Shown here one piece after another: positions 16,446-25,768 of a stretch of 64,000 nt of DNA; position 1 is the first letter of the stretch, and every line of letters starts with the position of its first letter. A model generated the notes under the pieces. That model was not told the origin of the DNA, ran no database searches, and saw only the letters and a program-made list of their open reading frames with translations. Position numbers and translations under genes: made by a program. The stretch is from Brevibacillus_D fluminis_A (GTDB lineage: Bacteria; Bacillota; Bacilli; Brevibacillales; Brevibacillaceae). The DNA lies in contig NZ_CM125436.1 in NCBI RefSeq assembly GCF_052072235.1, positions 1,730,001-1,794,000 of the forward strand. Reading direction: 5' to 3'.

Positions 16446-17621
16446 GTGGAGACACATTTGGCGACAGCAATTACCTTCATCTACGCGCTTACGGGAATAA
16501 CGGTCATTGGGCTGATTGTGCTGTTTGCGATCAAGCTGCGGCATGTTGCAGAAGAAAAGCGGACGGCGCGCTGCTTAAAGACCCATCAAGACTATTTCCA
16601 GTACGTACAGGCTTACATCGAGGAGGAAGAGCGGCTGCAGCTGCCGCCCGGCACGGTTACGCTTGCCGAGCGGCGGATCATCCAGAAGAAGCTGTTTGAA
16701 TTGATCGAGCGCTTCAACGGCGCGCACCGCGAAAAACTGATCATGCTGTGCCAGGACTTGGGACTGGTGGAGCATGATTTGCAAAGGCTGCGCAGCTGGC
16801 GCAAATGGACGCGCATCGATGCGGCCTACAATCTCGGCACGATGCGGTCACCACAGGCCGTACCCGAGCTGCTCGGGCTGCTTCGACGGAGCAGCTACGA
16901 TCCGAGCATCTTCATTATCGCCCGAGCCATTGCCAAATGCGCGCAGGACGAGGGTACGCTGCGCGAGCTGGTGAAGCTGATGAGCGGCTATCAAAAAAGC
17001 TTTCATCAGCTCATCGCGGATATTTTGAGCGAGTCGCAGGTCGATTTCATCCCGCTGTTGATCTCGTTGTTGAAAGAACAGGACCAGGAATTGGTCAAAA
17101 TCGCGCTGGTCGGTCTTGCCTTCCACGCAGAACCAGGCATGGAAGGGCCGCTCGCCAGCTTGAGCCGCTCGACGGACAAGGAAGTGAGAATCAAGGCGAT
17201 CAAGCTGCTCTGCCGGGACAGCCGCTTCCTGACCAAAGAGCGGATCAACCGTTTCATGAGTCACGCTGATTGGGAAGTCCGGGCGATTTGCGCGAAAGCG
17301 ATCGGCGACTTGGGCCTGCAAGGCTACATTCCATTGCTGAAAAAAGCGGTCGGCGATTCCAACTGGTGGGTCTGCCGCAACAGCGCGCATAGTTTGGCCC
17401 AGCTTCATGTCGATGGTTTTGTGGCGCTGTGCGAAATTTTGCAGGAAAACAACGAATCAGGCAAGCTGGAAATGGCCTATCACGTCATTCAGGAAGAGCT
17501 GGAAAAAGGCGAATCGATGCAGTCTAATCTGGACGTGCAACTCGATTACAATCACAAACTGCATGTGTATCAAAAGCTGAATCAGCAAAAGACAGCTGCG
17601 ATGCACGCGCTGGAAATGTAG
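16446..17621 (+). CDS. Membrane-anchored HEAT-repeat protein
   Basis: 391 residues: one N-terminal membrane helix (about residues 5-32), a charged helical linker, then HEAT-like helix pairs from about 115 to 340 (examples: RIDAAYNLGTMRSPQAVPEL, VRIKAIKLLCRD, WEVRAICAKAIGDLG, WWVCRNSAHSLAQL). Such repeats bind other proteins, so this is probably a cytoplasmic-facing scaffold for the glycosyltransferase encoded next. GTG start preferred because AGGAGAGGAGA is five bases upstream; an in-frame GTG 24 bases earlier has no site. The gap to the glycosyltransferase is 16 bases. HEAT or HEAT-like proteins next to processive GT2 enzymes are seen in other polysaccharide operons. Confidence 0.75.
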   Translation: METHLATAITFIYALTGITVIGLIVLFAIKLRHVAEEKRTARCLKTHQDYFQYVQAYIEEEERLQLPPGTVTLAERRIIQKKLFELIERFNGAHREKLIMLCQDLGLVEHDLQRLRSWRKWTRIDAAYNLGTMRSPQAVPELLGLLRRSSYDPSIFIIARAIAKCAQDEGTLRELVKLMSGYQKSFHQLIADILSESQVDFIPLLISLLKEQDQELVKIALVGLAFHAEPGMEGPLASLSRSTDKEVRIKAIKLLCRDSRFLTKERINRFMSHADWEVRAICAKAIGDLGLQGYIPLLKKAVGDSNWWVCRNSAHSLAQLHVDGFVALCEILQENNESGKLEMAYHVIQEELEKGESMQSNLDVQLDYNHKLHVYQKLNQQKTAAMHALEM

Positions 17622-17637
17622 CAGGAAGGAGGAAGAC

Positions 17638-19065
17638 ATGAGGGAGTTTCTGCTGTACTACGGCATTTTTGCCATCTACTACGTCATTGCGATCAATTCC
17701 ATGTATTTTTTCATCATGCTGTGTTCGTTCAAGAACATCATGTCGATTTTGAAAAGCTCGGTCTATTCGCGCTTCCAGAAGCTGTCCGGCTCCGAGTACG
17801 TGCCGCCGATCTCGATTCTGGTTCCGGCCTACAACGAGGAGCTGACGATCATCGAAAATGTGCGTTCCCTTCTGTCCCTGAATTATCCACGGTATGAGGT
17901 GATTGTGGTCAACGACGGTTCGAAGGACGACACGCTGCAAGTGTTGATCGATCAGTTTGAACTGACCACGGCCAAGCATTTGCCGATCAACCGCGTGCTG
18001 TCGACATCAAAGGTGAGAGGGATTTACCACAACCCCGCCTACCCGAACCTGTATCTGATCGACAAGGACAACGGGGGAAAAGCGGACTCGCTCAATGCCG
18101 GGATCAATCTTTCCCACTACCCGCTGATCGCCTCGATCGATGCGGACTCCTTGCTGGAAAAAGACGCGCTGATCCGGATCGCCAGAGTGTATATGGAAAA
18201 TCCGGAAGAGACGGTGGCAATCGGCGGCGACATCCGCATTGCGAACGGCTGCAAAATCGAGGACGGGGTCGTAAGCGACATCCGCTTGCCGAAAAAGCTG
18301 CTGCCGATGCTGCAATGCGTCGAGTATCTCAAGGCGTTTCTCGGCGGCCGGATCGGCTGGAGTTCGATCAACGGGCTGATCATCGTCTCGGGTGCGTTCG
18401 GCGTGTTCCGCAAAGACTATGTGGTCAAAGTCGGCGGCTACCGCGAAGGGTATCCCGGCGAGGACATGAACATCATCATCAAGCTGCACAAATACATGCT
18501 GGAAAACAAGCTGCCGTACCGGATCGCGTTCGCCCCGGATGCGGTGTGCTGGACCCAGGCGCCCGACACGTTCAAAATCTTGGGCAGCCAGCGGCGCAGA
18601 TGGGGCCGGGGGAATTTGAAAAACATGATCGAGTACGGCAAAAACATGGTGCTGCGCCCCAAATACAAAGTGTTCGGGATGATCACGCTGCCGTTCAACA
18701 TCTTGTTTGAGACGCTTAATCCGTACTTCCGGATTACCGGTCTCTTGGCGCTCATCGGCTATACCGCCCTCGATATGACGAACAGCAAGATTTTGCTGGT
18801 ATACGGGCTGCTGAATGTCCTGTACGGCGTGCTGCTTGGCGTCGGTTCGCTGCTTCTTGAAGAAATCGCATTTCGCCGTTATCCGCGTGTGCGCGATATC
18901 GTCAAAATGCTTTTCTATACAATCCTTATGTTTTTTGGCTATCGCCAAATCGGCGTCATCTGGCGGTTCCTTGGTCATATCGAGTTTTTGCGCAACAACA
19001 ACTCATGGGGAACGATGACGCGCACCAGCTGGAAGCTGGAAGAGAAAAAAACGATGACAGGTTAG
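17638..19065 (+). CDS. Processive family-2 glycosyltransferase (polysaccharide synthase)
   Basis: Polymerises sugars from a UDP-sugar at the cytoplasmic face and probably threads the chain through the membrane. 475 residues: N-terminal membrane helix, GT-A domain (about 55-310), three to four C-terminal helices. Motifs of processive GT2 enzymes are complete: VNDGS (Asp 93), DAD (168-170), GED (274-276) and Q-R-R-R-W (318-322). There is no PilZ domain, so direct c-di-GMP control is not indicated. AGGAGG lies before the ATG. Nearby genes make activated GlcNAc and its uronic acid, which suggests an amino-sugar polymer, but donor specificity cannot be read from these motifs. Confidence 0.85.
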   Translation: MREFLLYYGIFAIYYVIAINSMYFFIMLCSFKNIMSILKSSVYSRFQKLSGSEYVPPISILVPAYNEELTIIENVRSLLSLNYPRYEVIVVNDGSKDDTLQVLIDQFELTTAKHLPINRVLSTSKVRGIYHNPAYPNLYLIDKDNGGKADSLNAGINLSHYPLIASIDADSLLEKDALIRIARVYMENPEETVAIGGDIRIANGCKIEDGVVSDIRLPKKLLPMLQCVEYLKAFLGGRIGWSSINGLIIVSGAFGVFRKDYVVKVGGYREGYPGEDMNIIIKLHKYMLENKLPYRIAFAPDAVCWTQAPDTFKILGSQRRRWGRGNLKNMIEYGKNMVLRPKYKVFGMITLPFNILFETLNPYFRITGLLALIGYTALDMTNSKILLVYGLLNVLYGVLLGVGSLLLEEIAFRRYPRVRDIVKMLFYTILMFFGYRQIGVIWRFLGHIEFLRNNNSWGTMTRTSWKLEEKKTMTG

Positions 19066-19072
19066 GAGGAAA

Positions 19073-19864
19073 ATGACGTTGAGCAGTCTCGTGCAAACTT
19101 TTTACCAGTTCCTTACCCATTGTGAAGAAAACCGGTTATCATGCGGAGCCATCCTTGCCAGATGCAAAAATTTTTCCAAGGAAATGCTGGACAGCCTGCG
19201 ATTCGATCTGGAAAAGGAGCGGCCCACGGCAGTAGCGCAGTATGTCTTTGACGCAAGCAAGGGCATTCTGGGCGTCATCGTGGAGGGACAAAAGCTCAGC
19301 GACACCCATTTTCATTGCTTGTTGGTGAAGGATTACTTGCTGCAGCGCAATTTGCTGGGCGGGTCCCTCCTGGTGGCGAGCTTTCCGGAAAGCGCGGAAA
19401 CCGCATCGGAAATGCTGATTCGCATGATCCAGGAAATCAAGGAGCCGGGCGTGCTGGGGGCGATCAACATTTATGACCATCGCATCGAGCAAAGGCAAGA
19501 GGAAGCAGCCCGCATCCTGTTGATCAACAACGATGAAACCGTGACAGAATTTTTGCGCATCTACCTGCAGCGCAAAGGATACCAGGTCCATGTCGCGTGC
19601 GATGGGATGGATGGGGTGACCAAGTACCAGGAAATCGCGCCTGATCTGGTCATTACCGATCTGAACTTGCCGATCATGAATGGCTACCAGTTGATCGAGC
19701 GCATCCGCCGCGAGCCAAAACCGGCAAGCAAAATAGTCGTGTTGACCGACAAGCGGCTCGAAGAAGACGTCAGCAAATCATTTGCCATGGGGGCATCGGA
19801 TTACATCACGAAGCCGTTTTCCCCGACAGAGCTGGAAGCCCGTGTCAAACGTTTAATTTCATAA
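19073..19864 (+). CDS. Response-regulator receiver protein with a novel N-terminal domain
   Basis: 263 residues. The C-terminal 120 form a standard receiver: acidic pocket in LLINNDE (about 150-155), phospho-Asp 196 in VITDLNLP, Thr in LTD and Lys 247 in TKPF. The first 140 residues are an unrecognised alpha/beta domain with no DNA-binding helix-turn-helix; the part GGSLLVASFPESAETASEML vaguely recalls the end of a GGDEF domain but lacks its motif. Because the output domain is not DNA binding and the gene lies between the synthase and the sugar dehydrogenase (SD overlapping the synthase stop codon), it probably controls polymer synthesis post-translationally. The cognate kinase is not in the operon. 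Confidence 0.75.
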   Translation: MTLSSLVQTFYQFLTHCEENRLSCGAILARCKNFSKEMLDSLRFDLEKERPTAVAQYVFDASKGILGVIVEGQKLSDTHFHCLLVKDYLLQRNLLGGSLLVASFPESAETASEMLIRMIQEIKEPGVLGAINIYDHRIEQRQEEAARILLINNDETVTEFLRIYLQRKGYQVHVACDGMDGVTKYQEIAPDLVITDLNLPIMNGYQLIERIRREPKPASKIVVLTDKRLEEDVSKSFAMGASDYITKPFSPTELEARVKRLIS

Positions 19865-19883
19865 CATAGAGGAGAGAACCAGA

Positions 19884-21245
19884 ATGGATCGATATACAGA
19901 ACTGAAGCAGCGCTTTCAAATGAAGACGGCTAAAATCGGTGTGGTCGGACTCGGGTATGTGGGCTTGCCGCTCGCGATGGAAATCGTGAAAAGCGGATAC
20001 ACCGTAGTCGGGATCGACCTCGACCAAAGCAAAATTGAAAAATTGAAGGCGGGCCGCTCCTATGTGCAAGATATCGCCGATGAAATTTTGCAGGAAGCGA
20101 ATGCGACCAACCGCTTTATCCCGACCGCCGATTATTCCGTGATTGAGGGACTGGATGCGATCAGCATTTGCGTGCCGACGCCGCTCAGTCAAAACCAGGA
20201 CCCGGATACGTCCTATATCACGAAAGTGGTTGACCAGATCAAGACCTATATGAAAAAAGGGCTGCTCATTACATTGGAGAGCACCACGTATCCAGGGACG
20301 ACCGAGGAATTGATCCAGTGGGAGCTGGAAGCGATGGGCTATCAGGTGGGCGTCGACTTCTTCCTTTGCTACTCGCCGGAGCGCGTCGATCCGGGCAATT
20401 CCCGCTTCACCACCTTCAATACGCCGAAAATTATCGGCGGCACGACCGAAGCATGCCAGGAGCTGGGGACGCTCTTGTACAGCAATCTGGTCAAAACCGT
20501 CGTTCCCGTTTCCTCGCCGAAAGTGGCGGAAATGTCCAAGCTTTTGGAAAACACGTTCCGCAGCGTAAACATCGCGTTCATGAACGAAATGGCGCTGATG
20601 TCCGACAAAATGGGCATCGACATTTGGGAAGTGATCAAGGCCGCTTCGACCAAACCGTTCGGATTCATGCCGTTTTATCCGGGACCGGGCATTGGCGGAC
20701 ATTGCATCCCGCTTGATCCGATGTATCTGGCATGGAAGGCAAAGGGCTTTCGCTTCCACAGCCAGTTCATCGAAATCGCGCAATCGATCAATGTCAACAT
20801 GCCGGATTACGTGCTGAACAAGACGGCACAGGTGCTGAACGTGAAGGCGAAATCGATCAACAATTCCAAGATTTTGATTCTCGGCATGGCCTACAAGCCG
20901 GATGTCGACGACTTGCGCGAATCGCCGGGCCTCGAAATCTATGAATTGTTCAAGCACAGCGGTGCGACGGTCGATTTTTACGATCCGTACGCCCAAAGCT
21001 TCCGGGACAAACACGGCAACGTGATTCCGTCGATCAGCTACGATTTGGAGCGGATGAAAACATATGATTGCATGGTGCTTGTCACCAACCATCGCTGCTT
21101 CCATTATCAGGAACTCGCCGATCTGGGCGTCGGCATCATCGATACGCGCAATGCGTTCGACGGCATTCGCAGCCCGAACATCTACAAGATCGGTACGCCG
21201 ATTTCCATTCAGCAAGAAAAGGAAGTGTACAGCCTGTTGGCATAA
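19884..21245 (+). CDS. Nucleotide-sugar dehydrogenase, WbpA/UDP-GlcNAc 6-dehydrogenase type
   Basis: Oxidises C6 of a UDP-sugar to the uronic acid using two NAD+. 453 residues with Rossmann motif GVVGLGYVGLP near residue 16, CVPTPL, STTYPGTTEE, SPERVDPGN, and catalytic Cys 274 in GIGGHCIPLDP. This active-site form is typical of the UDP-GlcNAc (WbpA) group, while UDP-glucose dehydrogenases usually carry GGSCFPKD and WecC carries GGHCIAVDP. Product would then be UDP-N-acetylglucosaminuronate, consistent with glmS and glmU next door. The synthase encoded upstream could use it. Specificity is inferred from the motif only. Confidence 0.85.
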   Translation: MDRYTELKQRFQMKTAKIGVVGLGYVGLPLAMEIVKSGYTVVGIDLDQSKIEKLKAGRSYVQDIADEILQEANATNRFIPTADYSVIEGLDAISICVPTPLSQNQDPDTSYITKVVDQIKTYMKKGLLITLESTTYPGTTEELIQWELEAMGYQVGVDFFLCYSPERVDPGNSRFTTFNTPKIIGGTTEACQELGTLLYSNLVKTVVPVSSPKVAEMSKLLENTFRSVNIAFMNEMALMSDKMGIDIWEVIKAASTKPFGFMPFYPGPGIGGHCIPLDPMYLAWKAKGFRFHSQFIEIAQSINVNMPDYVLNKTAQVLNVKAKSINNSKILILGMAYKPDVDDLRESPGLEIYELFKHSGATVDFYDPYAQSFRDKHGNVIPSISYDLERMKTYDCMVLVTNHRCFHYQELADLGVGIIDTRNAFDGIRSPNIYKIGTPISIQQEKEVYSLLA

Positions 21246-21287
21246 GCGGAAAAGACAGGGACAGGCAACCGAAGGAGGAATACAAGC

Positions 21288-23120
21288 ATGTGCGGAATTA
21301 TGGGATATATTGGCTTCCGGGAAGCGCAAACCATTTTGACCAATGGGTTGAGAAAGCTGGAATACCGTGGCTACGATTCGGCCGGAATCGCCGTGAGCGA
21401 TGGCGATAAAATTTCGGTCTGCAAGGCAAAGGGGAGAATCGAAGTGCTGGAGCAGCAGGTGAGCAAGGCAAGCCTTGCGGGCAGCGCAGGCATCGGCCAT
21501 ACCCGCTGGGCAACCCATGGGCGCCCCTCTGATGAAAACTCGCATCCACATGTCGATGAGACAGGCAAATTTTCGATCGTCCATAACGGCATCATCGAAA
21601 ACTATTTGGACATCAAGCAGGAGCTGATCGACAAAGGTGTGACGTTCACCTCGGAAACGGATACGGAAGTGATCGTTCATTTACTTGCCGACCTGTATGA
21701 TGGCGACATTGTGTCGACTGTGCGCAAGGTGGTAGGCAAAATTCGCGGTGCCTTTGCGCTTGGCGTCATGTGCGAGCATGAGCCGGACAAGCTGATTGCG
21801 GTCCGGTACGCCAGCCCGCTGATTATCGGCGTCGGCCAAGGCGAAAACTTCATCGGCTCCGACATTCCGGCAATCCTTGAGCATACGCGCGATGTATACA
21901 TTCTCGACGACGGCGACCTGGCGATTTTGACCAAAGATTCGGTGACGGTCGTGGACGTCCACACCAATGAGCCGCAAGCGCGGGAGCTTGTGCGGGTGGA
22001 ATGGAACAAGGAGCAGGCCGAGAAGGAAGGCTTCCAGCACTACATGCTGAAGGAAATTTACGAGCAGCCGCGCGCCCTGAAGAGCACGATGGCGGGCCAT
22101 CTTGATGAGACTGCAGGTAAGGTCACGTTTCCGGGCTTGCGCTTGACACCGGAGGAACTCAAGGAGATCGACAAAATTTTCATCGTCGCCTGCGGCACAG
22201 CGTACTATGCCGGGCTTGTCGGCAGATACGCAATCGAGCGGCTGACGCAAATCCCGGTCGATGTCGATGTGGCCTCCGAGTTTCGTTATCAGCGGCCGCT
22301 GGTGACCGCCAAAACGTTGACCATTGTCGTCAGCCAATCCGGAGAAACAGCGGATACGCTCGCCGCGCTGCGCGAAGCGAAGCGGCTGGGCTCGAAAGTG
22401 CTCGCGATCACCAACGTGGTCGGCAGCACGATCGCACGGGAAGCGGATGATGTGATTGCCACGATTGCGGGTCCCGAGATCGCAGTCGCATCGACGAAAG
22501 CGTACACCGCGCAGCTGATGGCGTTCTATCTGTTTGGCCTCTATTTGGCGCAGGAGAAGCAGACGATCGATCCGCAGGAGCATGCGGCCTTGATCGCCGA
22601 CTTGAAAAACGTGCCGGAACAGGTGGAAAAAGTGTTGGAGAACGCCGACGACCTGCGCACGTTTGCCGAGGGGATCAAGGATGAGAAGAGCGTATTTTTC
22701 ATCGGACGCGGCATCGATTTTGCCGTCTCGCTCGAAGGCTCGCTCAAGCTGAAGGAAATTTCCTACATCCATTCCGAGGCGTATGCCGCAGGCGAGCTGA
22801 AGCACGGCACGCTTGCGCTGATTGAGGAAGGCACACAGGTGATCGCGCTGTCCACGCAAGCAGAGCTGCACGAAAAAATGATCAGCAACATTACCGAAGT
22901 GAAGGCGAGGGGCGCAAAGGTGCTCGGCATTACGCCGGATTCGCACATCGAACTGCATCGGACCGTCGATGAGCTTTGCTTCATTCCAAGCACCGCGCCG
23001 CTGTTCACACCGATTTTGAGCGTCGTTCCGCTGCAGCTGATCGCCTATTATACATCGCTCGCATTGGGCAATGACGTCGATCGCCCTCGCAATCTCGCCA
23101 AAAGCGTGACGGTTGAATAG
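21288..23120 (+). CDS. glmS: Glucosamine-fructose-6-phosphate aminotransferase (isomerizing)
   Basis: Makes glucosamine 6-phosphate from fructose 6-phosphate and glutamine, the entry step to UDP-GlcNAc. 610 residues, full length. Cys-1 glutaminase nucleophile in MCGIMGYIG, GHTRWATHG, NGIIENY, then two SIS domains (GTAYYAG, SQSGETADT, STKAYTAQ) and C-terminal PRNLAKSVTVE. The gene has its own site (AAGGAGGAA) only 42 bases after the dehydrogenase, so there is no room for the glmS ribozyme that normally precedes this gene in Bacillales. This is probably a dedicated second copy for polymer supply, escaping that feedback; a housekeeping copy elsewhere is expected but not shown. Confidence 0.95.
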   Translation: MCGIMGYIGFREAQTILTNGLRKLEYRGYDSAGIAVSDGDKISVCKAKGRIEVLEQQVSKASLAGSAGIGHTRWATHGRPSDENSHPHVDETGKFSIVHNGIIENYLDIKQELIDKGVTFTSETDTEVIVHLLADLYDGDIVSTVRKVVGKIRGAFALGVMCEHEPDKLIAVRYASPLIIGVGQGENFIGSDIPAILEHTRDVYILDDGDLAILTKDSVTVVDVHTNEPQARELVRVEWNKEQAEKEGFQHYMLKEIYEQPRALKSTMAGHLDETAGKVTFPGLRLTPEELKEIDKIFIVACGTAYYAGLVGRYAIERLTQIPVDVDVASEFRYQRPLVTAKTLTIVVSQSGETADTLAALREAKRLGSKVLAITNVVGSTIAREADDVIATIAGPEIAVASTKAYTAQLMAFYLFGLYLAQEKQTIDPQEHAALIADLKNVPEQVEKVLENADDLRTFAEGIKDEKSVFFIGRGIDFAVSLEGSLKLKEISYIHSEAYAAGELKHGTLALIEEGTQVIALSTQAELHEKMISNITEVKARGAKVLGITPDSHIELHRTVDELCFIPSTAPLFTPILSVVPLQLIAYYTSLALGNDVDRPRNLAKSVTVE

Positions 23121-23238
23121 CGAAAAAAGGAAAGAACACGCAATCGCAAGCGGGCTGGGCCTTGCCAAAAGAACGAGGCCCGGCTATCACCATACCGTAC
23201 ATGGCGGCTAAACATTTTGGCAAAAGAAGGAGGAACAG

Positions 23239-23457
23239 ATGGATAATACCTCTCAACCAACGATGGACCAGCGCGTTTTGTATGAAATCATGCTGCGTGC
23301 CTATCGGTTGGGCAGCCAGGCAAACATGGATTCGAAAGAGATCGTGCAAAAAATGGCGGGCGAGCTACGCGCCTACCTCCAGCCAGACCATACGCACATC
23401 GAGCGGATGGACCGGGCGGAGTTGAAACGGACGAATAGCAAGGAGGTAGCGGGATGA
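23239..23457 (+). CDS. Small hypothetical protein between glmS and glmU
   Basis: 72 residues, no membrane segment, mainly helical and charged (for example SKEIVQKMAGELRAY). Good site AAGGAGGAA before the ATG and a stop that overlaps the glmU start, so it is co-translated with glmU. Not recognised. A GC-rich hairpin (GGGCC..GGCCC) lies in the 118-base gap before it without a T tract. It could be a small regulator or an adaptor of the amino-sugar enzymes; no motif supports a specific role. Confidence 0.65.
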   Translation: MDNTSQPTMDQRVLYEIMLRAYRLGSQANMDSKEIVQKMAGELRAYLQPDHTHIERMDRAELKRTNSKEVAG

Positions 23458-24830
23458 AGACACATGCAATTGTACTCGCAGCAGGAAAAGGCACCAGAAT
23501 GAAATCAAGCCTCTACAAGGTGATGCATCCGGTTTGCGGCAAGCCGATGATTCAGCATATCGTCGATTTGCTGCAGAAGCTCTCCCTGGAAAACATCGTG
23601 GTGGTAGTCGGCCATGGGGCGGAGGCCGTCAAGGAGCAGCTCGGCGATCGCGTGCAGTTCGCGTTTCAGCCGGAGCAGCTGGGGACGGCCCACGCCGTCT
23701 CGATGTGCCGCGATCAGCTGCAGGGACAGGATGGCATCACGCTCGTCATCAATGGCGACACGCCGCTGGTGAAGGAAGAAACGCTGCAAAGCCTGTTTGC
23801 CTATCACCAAAGCAAACAGGCGGCGGCAACCGTCTTGACCACGCTGCTGCCTGATCCGACCGGCTATGGCCGTGTCATTCGGGACCAAAACGGCGATGTC
23901 AACCGCATCGTGGAAGAGAAGGACGCCACGCTTGGGCAAAAAAAGGTGTGCGAGATCAGCACCGGCATCTTTTGCTTCGATAACCGCAAGCTGTTCGAGA
24001 GTCTGACAAAGGTGCGCAACGACAATGCGCAAGGGGAATATTATTTGCCCGATGTGCTCCACATTTTGAAAGAGCAGGGGTGCCGGGTCGCCGCCTTCAT
24101 GACGAATGATCCTTCCGAAGGAACGGGCGTCAATGACCGGGTGCAGCTGTCTCAGATGGAAGCGCTGATGCGCAAGCGAATTTGCGAGCGTCATATGTGC
24201 AACGGTGTCACGCTGATCGACCCGTCGTCCACGTATATCGATGCGGATGTCGAGATCGAGCCGGACACGGTGATCCATCCGGGCACGTTTTTGCGCGGAC
24301 GGACGCGGATCGGCCGCTCGTGCGTGATCGGCCCGAACGCGGATGTGACCGATTGCAACATCGAAAGCCACGTCAAGATCACCCAGTCCACCATTGCGGG
24401 AAGCATCATCGGCGAAGAGGCGACGGTGGGGCCGTTTGCCTACATTCGTCCGCAGTCCGAGGTGGGCAGAGGCGCGCGCGTCGGCGATTTCGTGGAGTTG
24501 AAAAACACCCGGATCGGTGCATTTTCCAAGGTGTCTCACCTTTCCTATCTGGGCGACGCAGAGGTAGGGCAAGGCGTCAATGTTGGCTGCGGCGTCATAA
24601 CGGTGAATGATGACGGCGTGGAAAAGCACAGAACGGCCATCGAGGATGAGTCGTTCATCGGCTGCAATGTAAACCTGATCGCTCCGGTGACGGTCGGGGA
24701 GGGCGCCTATGTGGCGGCAGGCTCGACCATCACGGAAGATGTGCCAAGGCAGGCGTTGGCGATCGCGCGGCAGCGGCAGCAAAACAAGGAAGCGTATCGT
24801 ATGAAAAAGAAACTGCAAGAGGTGCAATGA
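23454..24830 (+). CDS. glmU: Bifunctional GlcNAc-1-P uridyltransferase / glucosamine-1-P acetyltransferase
   Basis: Catalyses the last two steps to UDP-GlcNAc in the cytoplasm. 458 residues: N-terminal pyrophosphorylase with LAAGKGTRMKS (nucleotide loop), GTAHAV and NGDTPL; C-terminal left-handed beta-helix with hexapeptide repeats (GPFAYIRPQSEVGRGARVG), SHLSYLGDAEVG and the acetyl-CoA region. AAGGAGG lies eight bases before the ATG. The usual Bacillales glmU neighbours (spoVG, prs) are absent, so this is probably an operon-specific copy. With glmS and the dehydrogenase it supplies UDP-GlcNAc and probably its uronic acid to the synthase. Confidence 0.95.
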   Translation: MKTHAIVLAAGKGTRMKSSLYKVMHPVCGKPMIQHIVDLLQKLSLENIVVVVGHGAEAVKEQLGDRVQFAFQPEQLGTAHAVSMCRDQLQGQDGITLVINGDTPLVKEETLQSLFAYHQSKQAAATVLTTLLPDPTGYGRVIRDQNGDVNRIVEEKDATLGQKKVCEISTGIFCFDNRKLFESLTKVRNDNAQGEYYLPDVLHILKEQGCRVAAFMTNDPSEGTGVNDRVQLSQMEALMRKRICERHMCNGVTLIDPSSTYIDADVEIEPDTVIHPGTFLRGRTRIGRSCVIGPNADVTDCNIESHVKITQSTIAGSIIGEEATVGPFAYIRPQSEVGRGARVGDFVELKNTRIGAFSKVSHLSYLGDAEVGQGVNVGCGVITVNDDGVEKHRTAIEDESFIGCNVNLIAPVTVGEGAYVAAGSTITEDVPRQALAIARQRQQNKEAYRMKKKLQEVQ

Positions 24831-25735
24831 GCGGATTGTGCTCGATCCGATCGATAAAAGGAACGATGATCGTTTTGTTCGCCGTACTGCTCTTACTGTC
24901 TGCCGTTGCATTTTCCCTTGACAAAGACAAGCCTGTCACCACGGCGACCTGGATTTGGGACGCCACGATCATCACCGACCAAGCGGACGATGTCATCGCC
25001 TTTGCCAAAGAAAACGGAGTGAACCTGATCTATTTGCACATCGAGCAAAACAAGATCGCCCCGGACCAATACCGCTCCTTCATCAAGGCGGCGGGCCAAG
25101 CGGGTATCAAGGTCGATGCGCTCGGCGGCGACCGGAACTGGGCCCTCACCGACAATCAGGGAAACATCGCCAGCTTCATTTCCTGGGTGAAGGACTATAA
25201 CAGCCGGGCGGCCGAAGCGGAGCGATTCCAGGGCATCCACGTCGACATCGAGCCCTACCTGTTGTCCCGCTGGGAAAAACATAAGGACGATGTCATCGAG
25301 CAATGGATGGAGAACATGGCGTTCGTCGTCAGCGAGACGAAAAAAGAGCCGGGGCTTACCGTAAGCGCGGACTTGCCGTTTTGGATCGATACGCTGAAGG
25401 TGCCCGGAGAATCGGAGAAGGTCAGCAGCTGGATGCTCGACCGGCTGGACAGCATCACGTTGATGGCGTACCGCAACTATGCGGAAGGGCCGAACGGCAT
25501 CGTCGACATCACGCAGCGGGTGCTGGCGGATGCCAACGACCGGAAAAAAGCGTCCGTCATTGTCGGCGTCAATATTTTGGAGTCAAAGGAAGGGGATAAC
25601 GTCAGCTTCCACAAGCAGGGAACTACAGAAATGGAAAGGGAGCTGTCGATTTTGCAGGACGCGCTGGCCCAATCCCCCTCATTTGCCGGATATGCCGTCC
25701 ATGATTACAAAAGTTGGCGCCAAGCCAGCGAATAG
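24827..25735 (+). CDS. Secreted TIM-barrel-like protein, one domain
   Basis: 302 residues. Signal peptide or anchor: S-I-R-S-I-K-G-T then a 17-residue hydrophobic core. The domain starts with T-A-T-W-I-W-D and shows repeating strand-helix units ending in conserved charged sites: NLIYLHIEQNK, KVDALGGDRNWAL, FQGIHVDIEPYLL, LTVSADLPFWID, DSITLMAYRNYAEG and YAVHDYKSW. The D-x-E pair in 'HVDIEPY' after a strand recalls barrel glycosidases such as family 18 and related putative hydrolases. The start overlaps the glmU stop, with GAGGTG upstream. The following gene carries two more copies of this domain. Likely modifies or cuts the exported polymer; enzyme activity is inferred, not shown. Confidence 0.65.
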   Translation: MSGLCSIRSIKGTMIVLFAVLLLLSAVAFSLDKDKPVTTATWIWDATIITDQADDVIAFAKENGVNLIYLHIEQNKIAPDQYRSFIKAAGQAGIKVDALGGDRNWALTDNQGNIASFISWVKDYNSRAAEAERFQGIHVDIEPYLLSRWEKHKDDVIEQWMENMAFVVSETKKEPGLTVSADLPFWIDTLKVPGESEKVSSWMLDRLDSITLMAYRNYAEGPNGIVDITQRVLADANDRKKASVIVGVNILESKEGDNVSFHKQGTTEMERELSILQDALAQSPSFAGYAVHDYKSWRQASE

Positions 25736-25768
25736 GCGGGGGAGACGTTTGGTCTAGGAGGAAAGCGA

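Noticed and set aside
18117..18413. PilZ or other c-di-GMP-binding module in the polysaccharide synthase
   Set aside because: The protein ends soon after the last membrane helices and has no RxxxR or D/NxSxxG motif.
19073..19500. Degenerate GGDEF domain at the N-terminus of the receiver protein
   Set aside because: Only the end of the segment looks similar; there is no GGDEF-like turn and spacing is wrong, so I left it as an unknown domain.
19845..21680. Long open frame on the minus strand opposite the nucleotide-sugar dehydrogenase
   Set aside because: Low-complexity, Arg/His/Asp-rich translation with no motifs; it mirrors codon bias of the real plus-strand gene. Similar shadows opposite 3523-4569, 15005-16480, 34189-35940 and 43762-45921 were rejected for the same reason.
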